Shown: in pieces, positions 52,996-60,125 of the stretch | How positions within the stretch are numbered: the stretch's first letter is position 1 | Layout of the letters: each line of letters starts with the position of its first letter | Assembly (NCBI GenBank): GCA_024280885.1 | Contig: JAJRPF010000045.1 | Coordinates: 186,001-250,000 of the forward strand | Length of the DNA stretch: 64,000 nt | Direction: 5' to 3' | DNA from: Planctomycetota bacterium | GTDB taxonomy: Bacteria; Planctomycetota; JAJSAM01; JAJVHW01 | Notes under the pieces: generated by a model | Databases searched by the model: none | The model's input: only the letters and a program-made list of their open reading frames with translations | What the model was told of the DNA's origin: nothing | Made by a program: the position numbers and the translations under genes

Positions 52996-53286
52996 CTACC
53001 CTCTGGACGCGCGCGTTGCCAGTTCGACGACCATGCCGAGCACCATGCAGATCGGTATGAGCAGGATTCCGATACCGACCGCCCCTCCTCCGGCAGCGAT
53101 CCCGACGCCACCCATCGTCAGCAGCCAGATCAGGGCGAGCACTGCCCCGACAGTTGTGCCGAAGGGCGCCTTGTTGAGCATCCAACTGGGCACGGTGACG
53201 AAGGTCCACTTCAGCAGCCAGCCGCCCGCCTTCAACAAGCCGAACCCAAGCCCTCCCCAGTCCGGCGCGTTCGGGTCTCTGCTCAT
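52996..53286 (-). CDS. Small membrane protein with two helices
   Basis: 96 residues from ATG 53286, which overlaps the stop of the PEP-CTERM-like gene by 4 bp. Two hydrophobic segments, at about 48-68 (VGAVLALIWLLTMGGVGI) and 70-90 (AVGIGILLIPICMVLGMV), follow a Trp-rich N-terminal part (LLKAGGWLLKWTFVTVPSWM). Probably an integral inner-membrane protein acting with the secreted protein encoded before it. Confidence 0.6.
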   Translation of the reverse strand: MSRDPNAPDWGGLGFGLLKAGGWLLKWTFVTVPSWMLNKAPFGTTVGAVLALIWLLTMGGVGIAAGGGAVGIGILLIPICMVLGMVVELATRASRG

Positions 53287-53903
53287 CGCGCGCCCCTGCG
53301 CAGCCGACGGATCAGGCCGAGCCCACCGAGCATCCCGAGACCCATCCACGCGGCGGGCGGGAGGGGGACGACTGCGAGGACCAAGTTGTCGAACTGGTGT
53401 CCAGGGTTCGATTGCCCCCACGAGACGGACGACAGGTCCGTGAAGCCCGTGAAGTTGAAGGTCTGCGTCTCGTACGCCGACCAACTCAGGGTCGAGAATG
53501 ACTGGCTGACGGAGCCCCCGCTGGACTTCGCGCCCGTGAACGAGACGGTGAACTCCGCAAAGGTGGCGATTGGACCGAGGTCGATCGACAACAGCGAGAA
53601 CGCCTGACCGTCCGCTCGGCTAACCGTTGCGGACGGCTGCCCGTTGAAGACGTTTCCGTTGATGACCATGGCTGTCGAGCCGAGGAAGTTCGAGGACTGA
53701 GTGCCTCGCGTGAAGAAGTTGTCTGTTGGCGACAGCGCGTCACGAGTGAACGTGAAACCGCTCGCTGTGTAGGGCGAGTCCACGAAGTGGAAGTTGCTGT
53801 CGTCTACAGCCAGCGACTCGAAGTCGACGGTGATCGTCCCCGCATTCGCGACAGATGCCAGCACCGCGATCACGACCAAAGCGACCGCACCTGCGAACTT
53901 CAT
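53283..53903 (-). CDS. Secreted protein with VPLPxA/PEP-CTERM-like sorting signal
   Basis: 206 residues. N-terminal signal peptide (residues 1-21, FAGAVALVVIAVLASVANAG), a beta-rich Ser/Thr/Gly domain, and a C-terminal tripartite signal: VVPLPPAAWMGLGMLGGLGL followed by IRRLRRGAR. This is the VPLPA variant of PEP-CTERM, read by exosortase for surface or exopolysaccharide-associated export. The domain (FESLAVDDSNFHFVDSPYTA) looks like the PEP-CTERM proteins of planctomycetes and proteobacteria. A host exosortase would have to be encoded elsewhere. GGGGGGAC serves as ribosome site. Confidence 0.8.
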   Translation of the reverse strand: MKFAGAVALVVIAVLASVANAGTITVDFESLAVDDSNFHFVDSPYTASGFTFTRDALSPTDNFFTRGTQSSNFLGSTAMVINGNVFNGQPSATVSRADGQAFSLLSIDLGPIATFAEFTVSFTGAKSSGGSVSQSFSTLSWSAYETQTFNFTGFTDLSSVSWGQSNPGHQFDNLVLAVVPLPPAAWMGLGMLGGLGLIRRLRRGAR

Positions 53904-54017
53904 CCCGTCCCCCCTCTAGCGGCTCGACGGTGAGCCGTCCTATTGCTATTGGGTGAGCCGCCCGCGGCTTGTGAGGAAAACTCGGGAGACGTCGGCAGTG
54001 TGACCCCCGTCACTCAG

Positions 54018-54161
54018 CTACGAACTCAGTTCCCGCAGCCACTCGCAGCCGTCGCACTGGTCCATGTGCTCCGCGATCGCGGCCACGATGTCCTCGACGG
54101 GCGCTGCGATCGTCAGGAAGCAGCCGATGCACTGCCGCGTCGTCTTGTCGTCGTCGCTCAT
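54018..54161 (-). CDS. 47-residue zinc-knuckle protein
   Basis: From ATG 54161: MSDDDKTTRQCIGCFLTIAA, ending HMDQCDGCEWLRELSS. Two CxxC pairs (CIGC at 11-14, CDGC near 38-41) separated by a helix suggest one bound zinc. The frame is open to 54284, but that part is Pro/His-rich and unlikely. Unknown function. Confidence 0.5.
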   Translation of the reverse strand: MSDDDKTTRQCIGCFLTIAAPVEDIVAAIAEHMDQCDGCEWLRELSS

Positions 54162-54310
54162 GCGGGAATGGTCGCATGGCGTCGTCGGGTGATTTGTGCC
54201 AGAGTGCGCCAGTGGGGCGTGGCGCGCCGCCACGACGCATCCGTGGCCGCACGGCCCGGATTCCCAACGGGGAGGCACGCCCACTGCTGCATTCCCGTAG
54301 CGTGGCGTTC

Positions 54311-54595
54311 ATGAGCGAACACGGCGCAACGGAGCGGTATCGGGTGGCAGCGATGCAGATCTCGAGTCTCGAAGGCGACGTTGTCCTGCGCGTCTCATCC
54401 ACCCTCACGACGCTTGGCGCGCTTCTCGGGCCTGACTTCCCGAGTCTGCTGCATGTCCGTCATGAACATGTGATGGCCGGGCTCCTGCGTCTGGAGCACC
54501 CGACAGAGCAAGACACTGAGGAGTCGCGGAGACGGAGCGCGAGCGCACTGGCAGAGGAAATCGTCCGGATCTTCGCAGCCCTGGGCGGGTTCTAG
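54311..54595 (+). CDS. 94-residue hypothetical protein
   Basis: Starts MSEHGATERYRVAAMQISSL; mixed helix/strand with an acidic C-terminal helix (DTEESRRRSASALAEEIVRI). No ribosome site better than TGGCG is seen. Sits between two minus-strand genes, so a separate transcription unit. Unknown. Confidence 0.45.
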   Translation: MSEHGATERYRVAAMQISSLEGDVVLRVSSTLTTLGALLGPDFPSLLHVRHEHVMAGLLRLEHPTEQDTEESRRRSASALAEEIVRIFAALGGF

Positions 54596-54805
54596 CCGCT
54601 CGGACCCCGCGTCGTGCCGAGGAGAGACTCCGGACTGCTCCGAGGCGCGCTGCGGGTGACCATAACCGGCGCTGGCCCCCTCGGCAGGGTGACCAACGTA
54701 GAGTGTCGGAACCGCACGGGCGACACGGGCGGGACTGCGCCGGATCGCGCCAGGGGGGCGTGGCGCGAGACGGCGACCGTGCGGTGCCGAGATGCGAGCG
54801 AGGAG

Positions 54806-55729
54806 CTACCGCTTGGTCGGTGGAGCGTCCTCGCCCGTGGGGTCCTCTCCCCACGCTCTCAGAGCATCCAGGGGCGCATCCGAACCAAACAGCGTGCGCT
54901 GCCATATCGTTGAGAGTGCGCCGAACGCTCTCGCCATGTACCCCTGCACCAGTTCTCCACCGCTGTCGCGACCACCGTTCGCCAGACAGGCGGCGATAAG
55001 CTTGCCCAGCGTCTCGGCATCGTCATGGTCAAGGGTTGCGGCAAACTCCCTGAGGCCGCTGTCGTTGCAGATGTTCCAAACCATACGGTAGCTCTCAAGC
55101 GAGTCCAGCTCGCGGCCCTTGAGTGCGCTGACAAAGCCAGCTCGTAGAAACGCCAGTCGCGCAGCTAGCACGATCTCGCCACGTGTGGTGAGAGTCTCGC
55201 GACTCTCGATACGCGCCGTGCATATGTCCTCAACAGTCGCGATATCGAGACCTTCCCACTCCGCATACGCCGACGCCGCTGCGACAACGCGCGGATCGAG
55301 TTCGCTCAGTGAGGCGCGTCGCCCGACACATCTTGCAACGAAGAGGAACGCGACTGGGCCACGCTCGCTCTCGGGCACCCCTGCGAAGGGGTTTGCTCCA
55401 GTCGGTGGAGTCTCCCGCGCAGATGCGCTCTGCGCCGTCAGTCTCGCGATCTGGTCCCGACTCGTGTCGAGCGCGGCGGCCAGCGCGGCGAGCTGCCGAT
55501 CAGCATCTTCTTTCCAGGCACGTGCCTCGCTGATGAGGACCTGCTGCGCTCGCACCGATGTGGCGTTCGCGGCTGCCGCATCGTCGATCGCCGATTCGGC
55601 GCCTCGCAGTCCCGCTTCCAGCGCCCCCACCTGCCGCTGCAAGCGTCCGAGTTCCGCAGTCGGGTCTTCCCCACATCCTGCTCCCAGTGTCACGATTCCG
55701 AGGCAAGCGGCGATGGCTGCAAGTTGCAT
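54806..55729 (-). CDS. Putative lipoprotein with coiled-coil region
   Basis: 307 residues from ATG 55729, preceded by GGAGGGG. Hydrophobic leader to TLGAGC with the candidate lipid-modified Cys at 19, though without a basic n-region and with Gly rather than Leu at -3, so the lipobox is atypical. Residues 25-110 are heptad-rich (LGRLQRQVGALEAGLRGAES). The C-terminal domain is helical. Tethering in the inner or outer membrane with a periplasmic rod is plausible; unknown role. The frame continues upstream to 55864 without features. Confidence 0.55.
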   Translation of the reverse strand: MQLAAIAACLGIVTLGAGCGEDPTAELGRLQRQVGALEAGLRGAESAIDDAAAANATSVRAQQVLISEARAWKEDADRQLAALAAALDTSRDQIARLTAQSASARETPPTGANPFAGVPESERGPVAFLFVARCVGRRASLSELDPRVVAAASAYAEWEGLDIATVEDICTARIESRETLTTRGEIVLAARLAFLRAGFVSALKGRELDSLESYRMVWNICNDSGLREFAATLDHDDAETLGKLIAACLANGGRDSGGELVQGYMARAFGALSTIWQRTLFGSDAPLDALRAWGEDPTGEDAPPTKR

Positions 55730-55946
55730 TAGGTTCCCCTCCACTGCGCCTGTGCGACTGGAGTCCCGTGCCCCCCTTGGGAGGAACCAACTCGTAATTG
55801 TGAGCGCCGTCAACGTCACACGAAGAATCCCTGTCCACATCGTTTCCTCCAGTTCGCTCGTCATGGTGCGAGATACGGGGCGACGGATGCACGCGCAATA
55901 GCGTCGTCCGGCGCGGTGCGGGGCATGGCGCGGTTCGGTGGCGCGT

Positions 55947-56183
55947 CTACCGCTGGCGTCGTCTCAGCGCGAGCATGACGAACAGAAGGAAGGTCGATGT
56001 GAACTGGAGCCCCAAGGCGAGCTCGTACCAGCCGGAGGGGAGGGCAGCGCGCGCTGAAGGCGACACAACCGGCACGACGACCATCGCCATCGCCCAGAGG
56101 ATGCAGACCGCAGAGGTGACCCTTAGGAGTCGGTCCGCGGTAGCGCGCCTCGGTCGTCTCGGCGGGGCGGGGTCGCGGTCCAT
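55947..56183 (-). CDS. 78-residue two-helix membrane protein
   Basis: From ATG 56183: an Arg/Pro-rich cytoplasmic start (MDRDPAPPRRPRRATADRLL), then two hydrophobic helices (VCILWAMAMVVVPVVSPSA and LGLQFTSTFLLFVMLALR). Last gene before the right end of the element. Unknown function. Confidence 0.5.
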   Translation of the reverse strand: MDRDPAPPRRPRRATADRLLRVTSAVCILWAMAMVVVPVVSPSARAALPSGWYELALGLQFTSTFLLFVMLALRRRQR

Positions 56184-56236
56184 GCGGGAGATGCTCGCAC
56201 ACGGGGCAAGGCGGATCTCGCGGTGGGGCGTGGCGC

Positions 56237-56404
56237 GGTTATGCAGATCGGGCCGCGATGATAACCAAATCCAGACCCAGAATCGGGCGTGCATCGCGAC
56301 GCGGGGTCGCTCGGATTCGAGGCCCAGCGTGGTTATCACCACGGTTATCTACGTGGACAAACGCAGAAAAACACGAGCCTACGCCGACCGACGTTCTGAT
56401 AACC
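56237..56404. promoter_or_regulatory. Right-end arm-type integrase sites
   Basis: GGTTATCA occurs at 56331-56338, with GGTTATCT at 56343-56350 (tandem, 12-bp phasing as at the left end), and inverted (TGATAACC) at 56259-56266 and 56397-56404; a partial GGTTAT is at 56237-56242. An A-rich segment (GCAGAAAAACACG, 56363-56375) lies between them and could bend easily. The remaining gene-free DNA here shows nothing else. Confidence 0.6.
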
Positions 56405-56411
56405 GCCACCC

Positions 56412-56514
56412 CCACCAACGAGAACTGCCGCAAGAGCGTAAGCCCTTGCGGCAGCGTTGGTTACGGGTGGTACCCCCAGCGGGATTTGAACCCGCGTACC
56501 CAGCTTGAAAGGCT
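56412..56514. repeat. Right attachment repeat (rebuilds tRNA-Glu 3' half)
   Basis: Partner of 40059-40161. Identical except at 56463, 56466 and 56507. It completes a functional tRNA-Glu, so the element restores the gene it inserted into, as tyrosine-integrase elements usually do. Similarity ends at 56514 in the 5' strand of the anticodon stem. Confidence 0.88.
56414..56461. terminator. Terminator hairpin downstream of tRNA-Glu
   Basis: Second copy of the CTGCCGCAAG / CTTGCGGCAG hairpin (56425-56434, 56445-56454) with the outer ACCAACG / CGTTGGT stem, starting 7 bp past the tRNA CCA on the minus strand. No U-run, but stem strength and position make termination of the frr-tRNA transcript likely. 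Confidence 0.6.
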
Positions 56515-56545
56515 GGTGTCCTAGACCTAGCTAGACGATAGGGGC
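56468..56545 (-). tRNA. tRNA-Glu (anticodon UUC), CCA encoded
   Basis: The minus strand folds into a cloverleaf. The acceptor stem GCCCCTA pairs with TGGGGGT (two G-U pairs). The D arm is GTC/GAC with a long 13-nt loop. The anticodon stem CCAGC/GCTGG holds the loop CTTTCAA (anticodon TTC at 56507-56509), and the T stem GCGGG/CCCGC the loop TTCAAAT. Discriminator A and CCA end. It lies 66 bp after frr on the same strand and is the integration target of the element. Confidence 0.93.
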
Positions 56546-56611
56546 ACCGAGTTCTTCGATGTTGAGGATCGACGGATTGAACGACGGTGCGGGGAAGCGA
56601 GCGGGAGGCTA

Positions 56612-57169
56612 TTAGACCTCCAGCACTTCCTTGGTCTTCTTCTCGAAGGCGACGTCGACCTTCTTCTCGTACTTCTTGATCATGTCGTCGATCTCGGACT
56701 TCAGGCGTTTGAGGTCATCCTCGGAGATATCGCCGTTGTTCTTGCCGGCGTCACCGCTGCGATTCGCTTCGCGGCGGACGTTGCGAAGGGCCACGCGCGA
56801 CTCCTCGCTCTTCTCCTTGCAGAGAGAGACCATCTGCTTGCGACGCTCCTCCGAAAGGGCCGGGATCGCGAGCCGGATGAGCTTGCCATCGGATTGCGGC
56901 GTGATGCCGAGCTCCGACTTCTGCAGGCCCTTCACTACGTCGCTGACGGTGGACTGATCAAAGGGCTTGATCACGATCATCCGCGGCTCGGGCACGGAGA
57001 TCGACGCCGTGTGCTTGAGCGGCGTCATCGAGCCGTAGACCTCGACGCGGATATCCTCAACGAGTGCAGGCGAGGCCCGGCCCGTGCGCACGCCGCGGAA
57101 GGAATGGAGCAGATGCTCCACCGCCTTCTCCATCTTGTCGTCGGCCTCGAGAAGGATGTCGTCGTACAT
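56612..57169 (-). CDS. frr: Ribosome recycling factor
   Basis: 185 residues, the standard RRF length. Splits post-termination ribosomes with EF-G. Diagnostic segments: FRGVRTGRASPALVEDIRVEVYGSMTPL near the N-terminus and the C-terminal helix LKRLKSEIDDMIKKYEKKVD. ATG 57169 starts the family sequence (MYDDILLEADDKMEKAV). It follows pyrH after 139 bp, in the conserved rpsB-tsf-pyrH-frr order. Confidence 0.97.
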   Translation of the reverse strand: MYDDILLEADDKMEKAVEHLLHSFRGVRTGRASPALVEDIRVEVYGSMTPLKHTASISVPEPRMIVIKPFDQSTVSDVVKGLQKSELGITPQSDGKLIRLAIPALSEERRKQMVSLCKEKSEESRVALRNVRREANRSGDAGKNNGDISEDDLKRLKSEIDDMIKKYEKKVDVAFEKKTKEVLEV

Positions 57170-57308
57170 GGCTCTCACTCTCCGAAGAACGCGCTCTCCG
57201 TCCGAAGGCGGAGATGGTAGCCGGAGCGTGCTCGCGTTCCGATCTTCCACTGAGCTTCGGATTCGGCCTCGGGATGCGGATCGTGGACTTCCGCGGCCGC
57301 GCGAGTTG

Positions 57309-58037
57309 TCAACCGTGGACGCGGGTGCCGACGGTCGCGCCAACGTTGATCTGTCCCTGCGCAGCGCGGGCAATCGCTCCCGGGGCACGCATGTCGAACA
57401 CGACGATCTCGAGATCATTGTCGCGGCAGAGAGCGAACGCGGCCTGATCCAGGATACGTAGATTCTGTCGCAGACACTCGTCGAACGTGATCTCGTCGTA
57501 GCGCGTGGCGCTCGGGTCGGTGTTCGGGTCGGCGCTGTAGACGCCATCGACCTTGGTGGCCTTCAGCATGCGATCGGCGCCGATCTCGAGGGCCCGCAGC
57601 GCCGCGGCGGTGTCGGTCGTGAAGAACGGGTGGCCCGTCCCGCCCGCGCAGATCACGACGTTCCCCGCTTCCAGCGCAGCGACGGCCCGCCGACGTGTGA
57701 ACGTGTCGGCGGTCTCGGGGGAGCGGATCCCGGTCAAGAGTTCGGCTGGGGTACCGCTTCCGACGAGGAGGTCGCGGAGGAACACACCGTTCATGAGCGT
57801 GGCGAGCATGCCCATGCGGTCGGCGCTGGCCCGGGGGACGGTCGAACCCGCCAGTTCGGCCCCTCGGAAGAGATTGCCTGCGCCCACCACCACGGCGACC
57901 TCGACGCCCGCGGCGACCGTCGCCACGATCTCGGATACGAGCGGAGTGGCGACAGCGACGTCGAAGCCGCGCCCGCCGGGAGCACAGAGTGCCTCGCCGG
58001 AGAGCTTCAGCAGAACGCGCGGTCGCCGCTCACTCAT
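57309..58037 (-). CDS. pyrH: UMP kinase
   Basis: 242 residues, amino acid kinase fold. Phosphorylates UMP to UDP with ATP. Motifs: VLLKLSGEAL at the start, VAVVVGAGNLFRG, DTAAALRALEIGADRMLKATKVDGVYSADPN and FDMRAPGAI. Bacterial hexameric PyrH type, cytoplasmic. Lies 66 bp downstream of tsf. Confidence 0.97.
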   Translation of the reverse strand: MSERRPRVLLKLSGEALCAPGGRGFDVAVATPLVSEIVATVAAGVEVAVVVGAGNLFRGAELAGSTVPRASADRMGMLATLMNGVFLRDLLVGSGTPAELLTGIRSPETADTFTRRRAVAALEAGNVVICAGGTGHPFFTTDTAAALRALEIGADRMLKATKVDGVYSADPNTDPSATRYDEITFDECLRQNLRILDQAAFALCRDNDLEIVVFDMRAPGAIARAAQGQINVGATVGTRVHG

Positions 58038-58103
58038 GAGACGAGCCCATCAGCGCCAATCCGTCATCGGCAGTCCCGTCATCGGCAGCCCAGCAAGCAA
58101 CGA

Positions 58104-58748
58104 TTACTCGTCCGAGGCGTCGTCAGACGCGCCCGGCGTCGCGATGTCGTCGCCGATCGACCAGCGGGAGAAACGGCGGATGACCGTGTTCTCGCCGAAC
58201 CCGGCCTTCGACTTCGCACGCGTGAGCACGTCGGCAACTGAGCCCATGGACTTGTCCATGGCGTACTCCTGATCGAGGAGCACGCACTCGGCGTAGAAGC
58301 TGTTGAGCTTGCCGGCGATGATCTTGTCCTGGATCTGCTCGGGCTTGTCCTTGACCTGCTCGCGGAAGATCGCGGTCTCGCGCTCGACGACGTCCGCCGG
58401 CACCTCATCGCGCGTGAGATATTTCGGTGTCGGGCTGGCGGCCGCGCAGTGCATCGCGAGGTTGCGGGCGAGTTCCTGGAACTTGTCGTTCATGGCGACG
58501 AAGTCGGTCTCGCACAGCAACTCGACCATCGCAGCGAGCTTCTTGTCGTGGTGAACGTAGACGCCCATCACGCCCTCGGAGACCCTGCGGCCGCCCTTCT
58601 TCTGGGCCTGCTTTCCGAGTTGGGCACGGATCACGTCCTTGGCCTTCTCGAAGTCTCCATCCGTTTCCAACAGGGCCTTCTTGCAGTCCATCATTCCTGC
58701 GCTCGTCTCGCGGCGCAGCTTCATCACGGTCTTGGCGTCGACGCTCAT
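58104..58748 (-). CDS. tsf: Translation elongation factor Ts
   Basis: 214 residues, at the short end of bacterial EF-Ts (a compact form with a reduced C-terminal part). Exchanges GDP on EF-Tu. The UBA-like N-terminus MKLRRETSAGMMDCKKALLE with DGDFEKAKDVIR and the core TDFVAMNDKFQELARNLAMH are clear. Separated from rpsB by a 204-bp spacer containing a hairpin. Confidence 0.96.
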   Translation of the reverse strand: MSVDAKTVMKLRRETSAGMMDCKKALLETDGDFEKAKDVIRAQLGKQAQKKGGRRVSEGVMGVYVHHDKKLAAMVELLCETDFVAMNDKFQELARNLAMHCAAASPTPKYLTRDEVPADVVERETAIFREQVKDKPEQIQDKIIAGKLNSFYAECVLLDQEYAMDKSMGSVADVLTRAKSKAGFGENTVIRRFSRWSIGDDIATPGASDDASDE

Positions 58749-58906
58749 GGCTATCTCTCGTTCTTCACGTTGGGAGGATCGGGTTTCGCAGGATCGTGTC
58801 GGACAGGATCGACGTTTCGCGTGCGGCGCAGACGGCCCCGCCGCGGGAGTATCCCGCGGACGAAGCCAGCTCGCGTCTTGCCCGTTGTACGCGGGCCCCG
58901 GTATCT

Positions 58907-58929
58907 CGAGTCCGGCGCATCCGGACTCG
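58907..58929 (-). terminator. Hairpin between rpsB and tsf
   Basis: Perfect 9-bp stem CGAGTCCGG / CCGGACTCG with a CGCAT loop, 24 bp after the rpsB stop. No U-run follows on the minus strand, so it may be a partial terminator or an RNA-stability or processing element separating S2 from EF-Ts expression, rather than a full stop. Confidence 0.45.
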
Positions 58930-58930
58930 G

Positions 58931-58958
58931 GGTGGGACCTACTTGGTGGGACTTACTT
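58931..58958. repeat. 14-bp tandem duplication across the rpsB stop codon
   Basis: GGTGGGACCTACTT (58931-58944) and GGTGGGACTTACTT (58945-58958) are adjacent copies with one mismatch. The second includes the rpsB stop at 58953-58955, so the first is a non-coding duplicate of the gene's end. Confidence 0.6.
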
Positions 58959-59915
58959 GGCCGCGTCGTCGCCCGCGGGCTTCGGTGCGTCCGCGCTGGG
59001 CGCATCCGCTGCGGGTGCCTCAGTCGGCGTCTCAGCAGCAGGCGTCTCCGCCGCGGGCGCGGGAGCCGCCTCAGTGGCCTCCGGCGCCGCAACAGGTGCC
59101 TCCGCGGCACGACGCACGACGACGGCCTTCGCCGGACCGCGACGACCGCTCTCGCCCGTCGCATCGGCGATCGCATCCTGCGTCCGCTGATCGACATCCA
59201 ATCCACGACGCACCTCGGCGGCACGCGAACTCGCGGCACGCTTGCCAGTGAGGCAGGCCTCCGAGAGCTTGTTGACGAGAGTCGAGACGCTGCGCATCGC
59301 ATCGTCGTTGGCCGGGATCGGGATGTCGATCGGGTCGGGATCGCAATCCGAGTCCACGAGCGCGATGATCGGGATGTTGCAACGGTTCGCCTCGCGCGTG
59401 GCGATGTGCTCACGGCGCGGATCGACGATCACCACGGCGCCCGGCAGATTATTCATGTGCCGGATGCCGGAGAGGTTCTTGAGCAACTTGCGCTTCTCGC
59501 GATTGTGGCGTGAGAGAGCCTTCTTCGTGTAGCCAGCGATCTCGCCGGAGGTCTCGACGCCCTCGAGCTCTTCGAGCCGGTTCAGGCGACCGCGAATGGT
59601 CTCGAAGTTGGTGAGCGTGCCGCCCAGCCAGCGCTCAGTGACGAAGGGCATATCAGCCCGCATCGCCTCTTCGCGGATCACGTTCTTCGCGCTGCGCTTG
59701 GTGCCGACGAAGAGGACGTCGTAGCCCTCGCCCGTGACGGCGCGCAGGAAGTGCGTGGCGCGCACGAGACCGCGCACGGTCGCCTTCAGATCGATGATGT
59801 GGATCGTGTTGCGCTTGCCGCGCAGAAAAGGCTTCATCTTCGGGTTCCACCGGCTGGTGCGGTGACCGAAGTGAACGCCCGAGTCGAGCAGTTCCTGAAC
59901 GTTGACTTGAGACAT
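58953..59915 (-). CDS. rpsB: 30S ribosomal protein S2 with long Ala/Pro/Glu-rich tail
   Basis: 320 residues. Residues 1-225 are normal S2 (GVHFGHRTSRWNPKMKPFL at the start, then FVTERWLGGTLTNFETIRGR and DSDCDPDPIDIPIPANDDAM). From about 265 onward is an extension rich in Ala, Pro and Glu with repeated AAETPA/APAADAP-like units, absent from typical 240-260-residue S2. ATG 59915 is preceded by GGAGGAC. First gene of the rpsB-tsf-pyrH-frr cluster, with a 210-bp upstream spacer for its promoter. Confidence 0.96.
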   Translation of the reverse strand: MSQVNVQELLDSGVHFGHRTSRWNPKMKPFLRGKRNTIHIIDLKATVRGLVRATHFLRAVTGEGYDVLFVGTKRSAKNVIREEAMRADMPFVTERWLGGTLTNFETIRGRLNRLEELEGVETSGEIAGYTKKALSRHNREKRKLLKNLSGIRHMNNLPGAVVIVDPRREHIATREANRCNIPIIALVDSDCDPDPIDIPIPANDDAMRSVSTLVNKLSEACLTGKRAASSRAAEVRRGLDVDQRTQDAIADATGESGRRGPAKAVVVRRAAEAPVAAPEATEAAPAPAAETPAAETPTEAPAADAPSADAPKPAGDDAAK

Positions 59916-60125
59916 GCGTCCTCCGAATTCCGATCCCCGCAGGCAGAATGGCCGGGCTTACGCTGCGCGACACCACGTCGCGCCGAGCCCAACCGCCCGC
60001 AGGTCCGGGTGATTGATCTGGTGAATCCCAGGAGGCTATCGGTGCGTCCGGGCTCGGTGGAGCGAAACCCGAGCCGACTTGAGTTGAGCCTATAAGGCCC
60101 CAAGGCCGACCCGGTCTTGGAGCGG

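Larger units (their letters stand above)
40059..56514. mobile_element. 16.4-kb integrative element in tRNA-Glu
   Basis: The segment is bounded by 103-bp direct repeats (40059-40161 and 56412-56514, three mismatches). The right copy is the 3' half of an intact tRNA-Glu gene plus its downstream hairpin. A tyrosine integrase gene starts 114 bp inside the left end, with an excisionase-like gene behind it. Inside are a primase/DUF3987 replication module, a serine resolvase and mostly unknown genes. I saw no capsid, portal, terminase, relaxase or type IV secretion gene, so a phage satellite, an integrative element or a decayed prophage are all possible. The flanking genes are chromosomal. Confidence 0.85.

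Noticed and set aside
40059..56514. Complete prophage
   Set aside because: No terminase, portal, capsid, tail or lysis gene could be recognised; the set is integrase, excisionase-like, primase, DUF3987, resolvase and unknowns.
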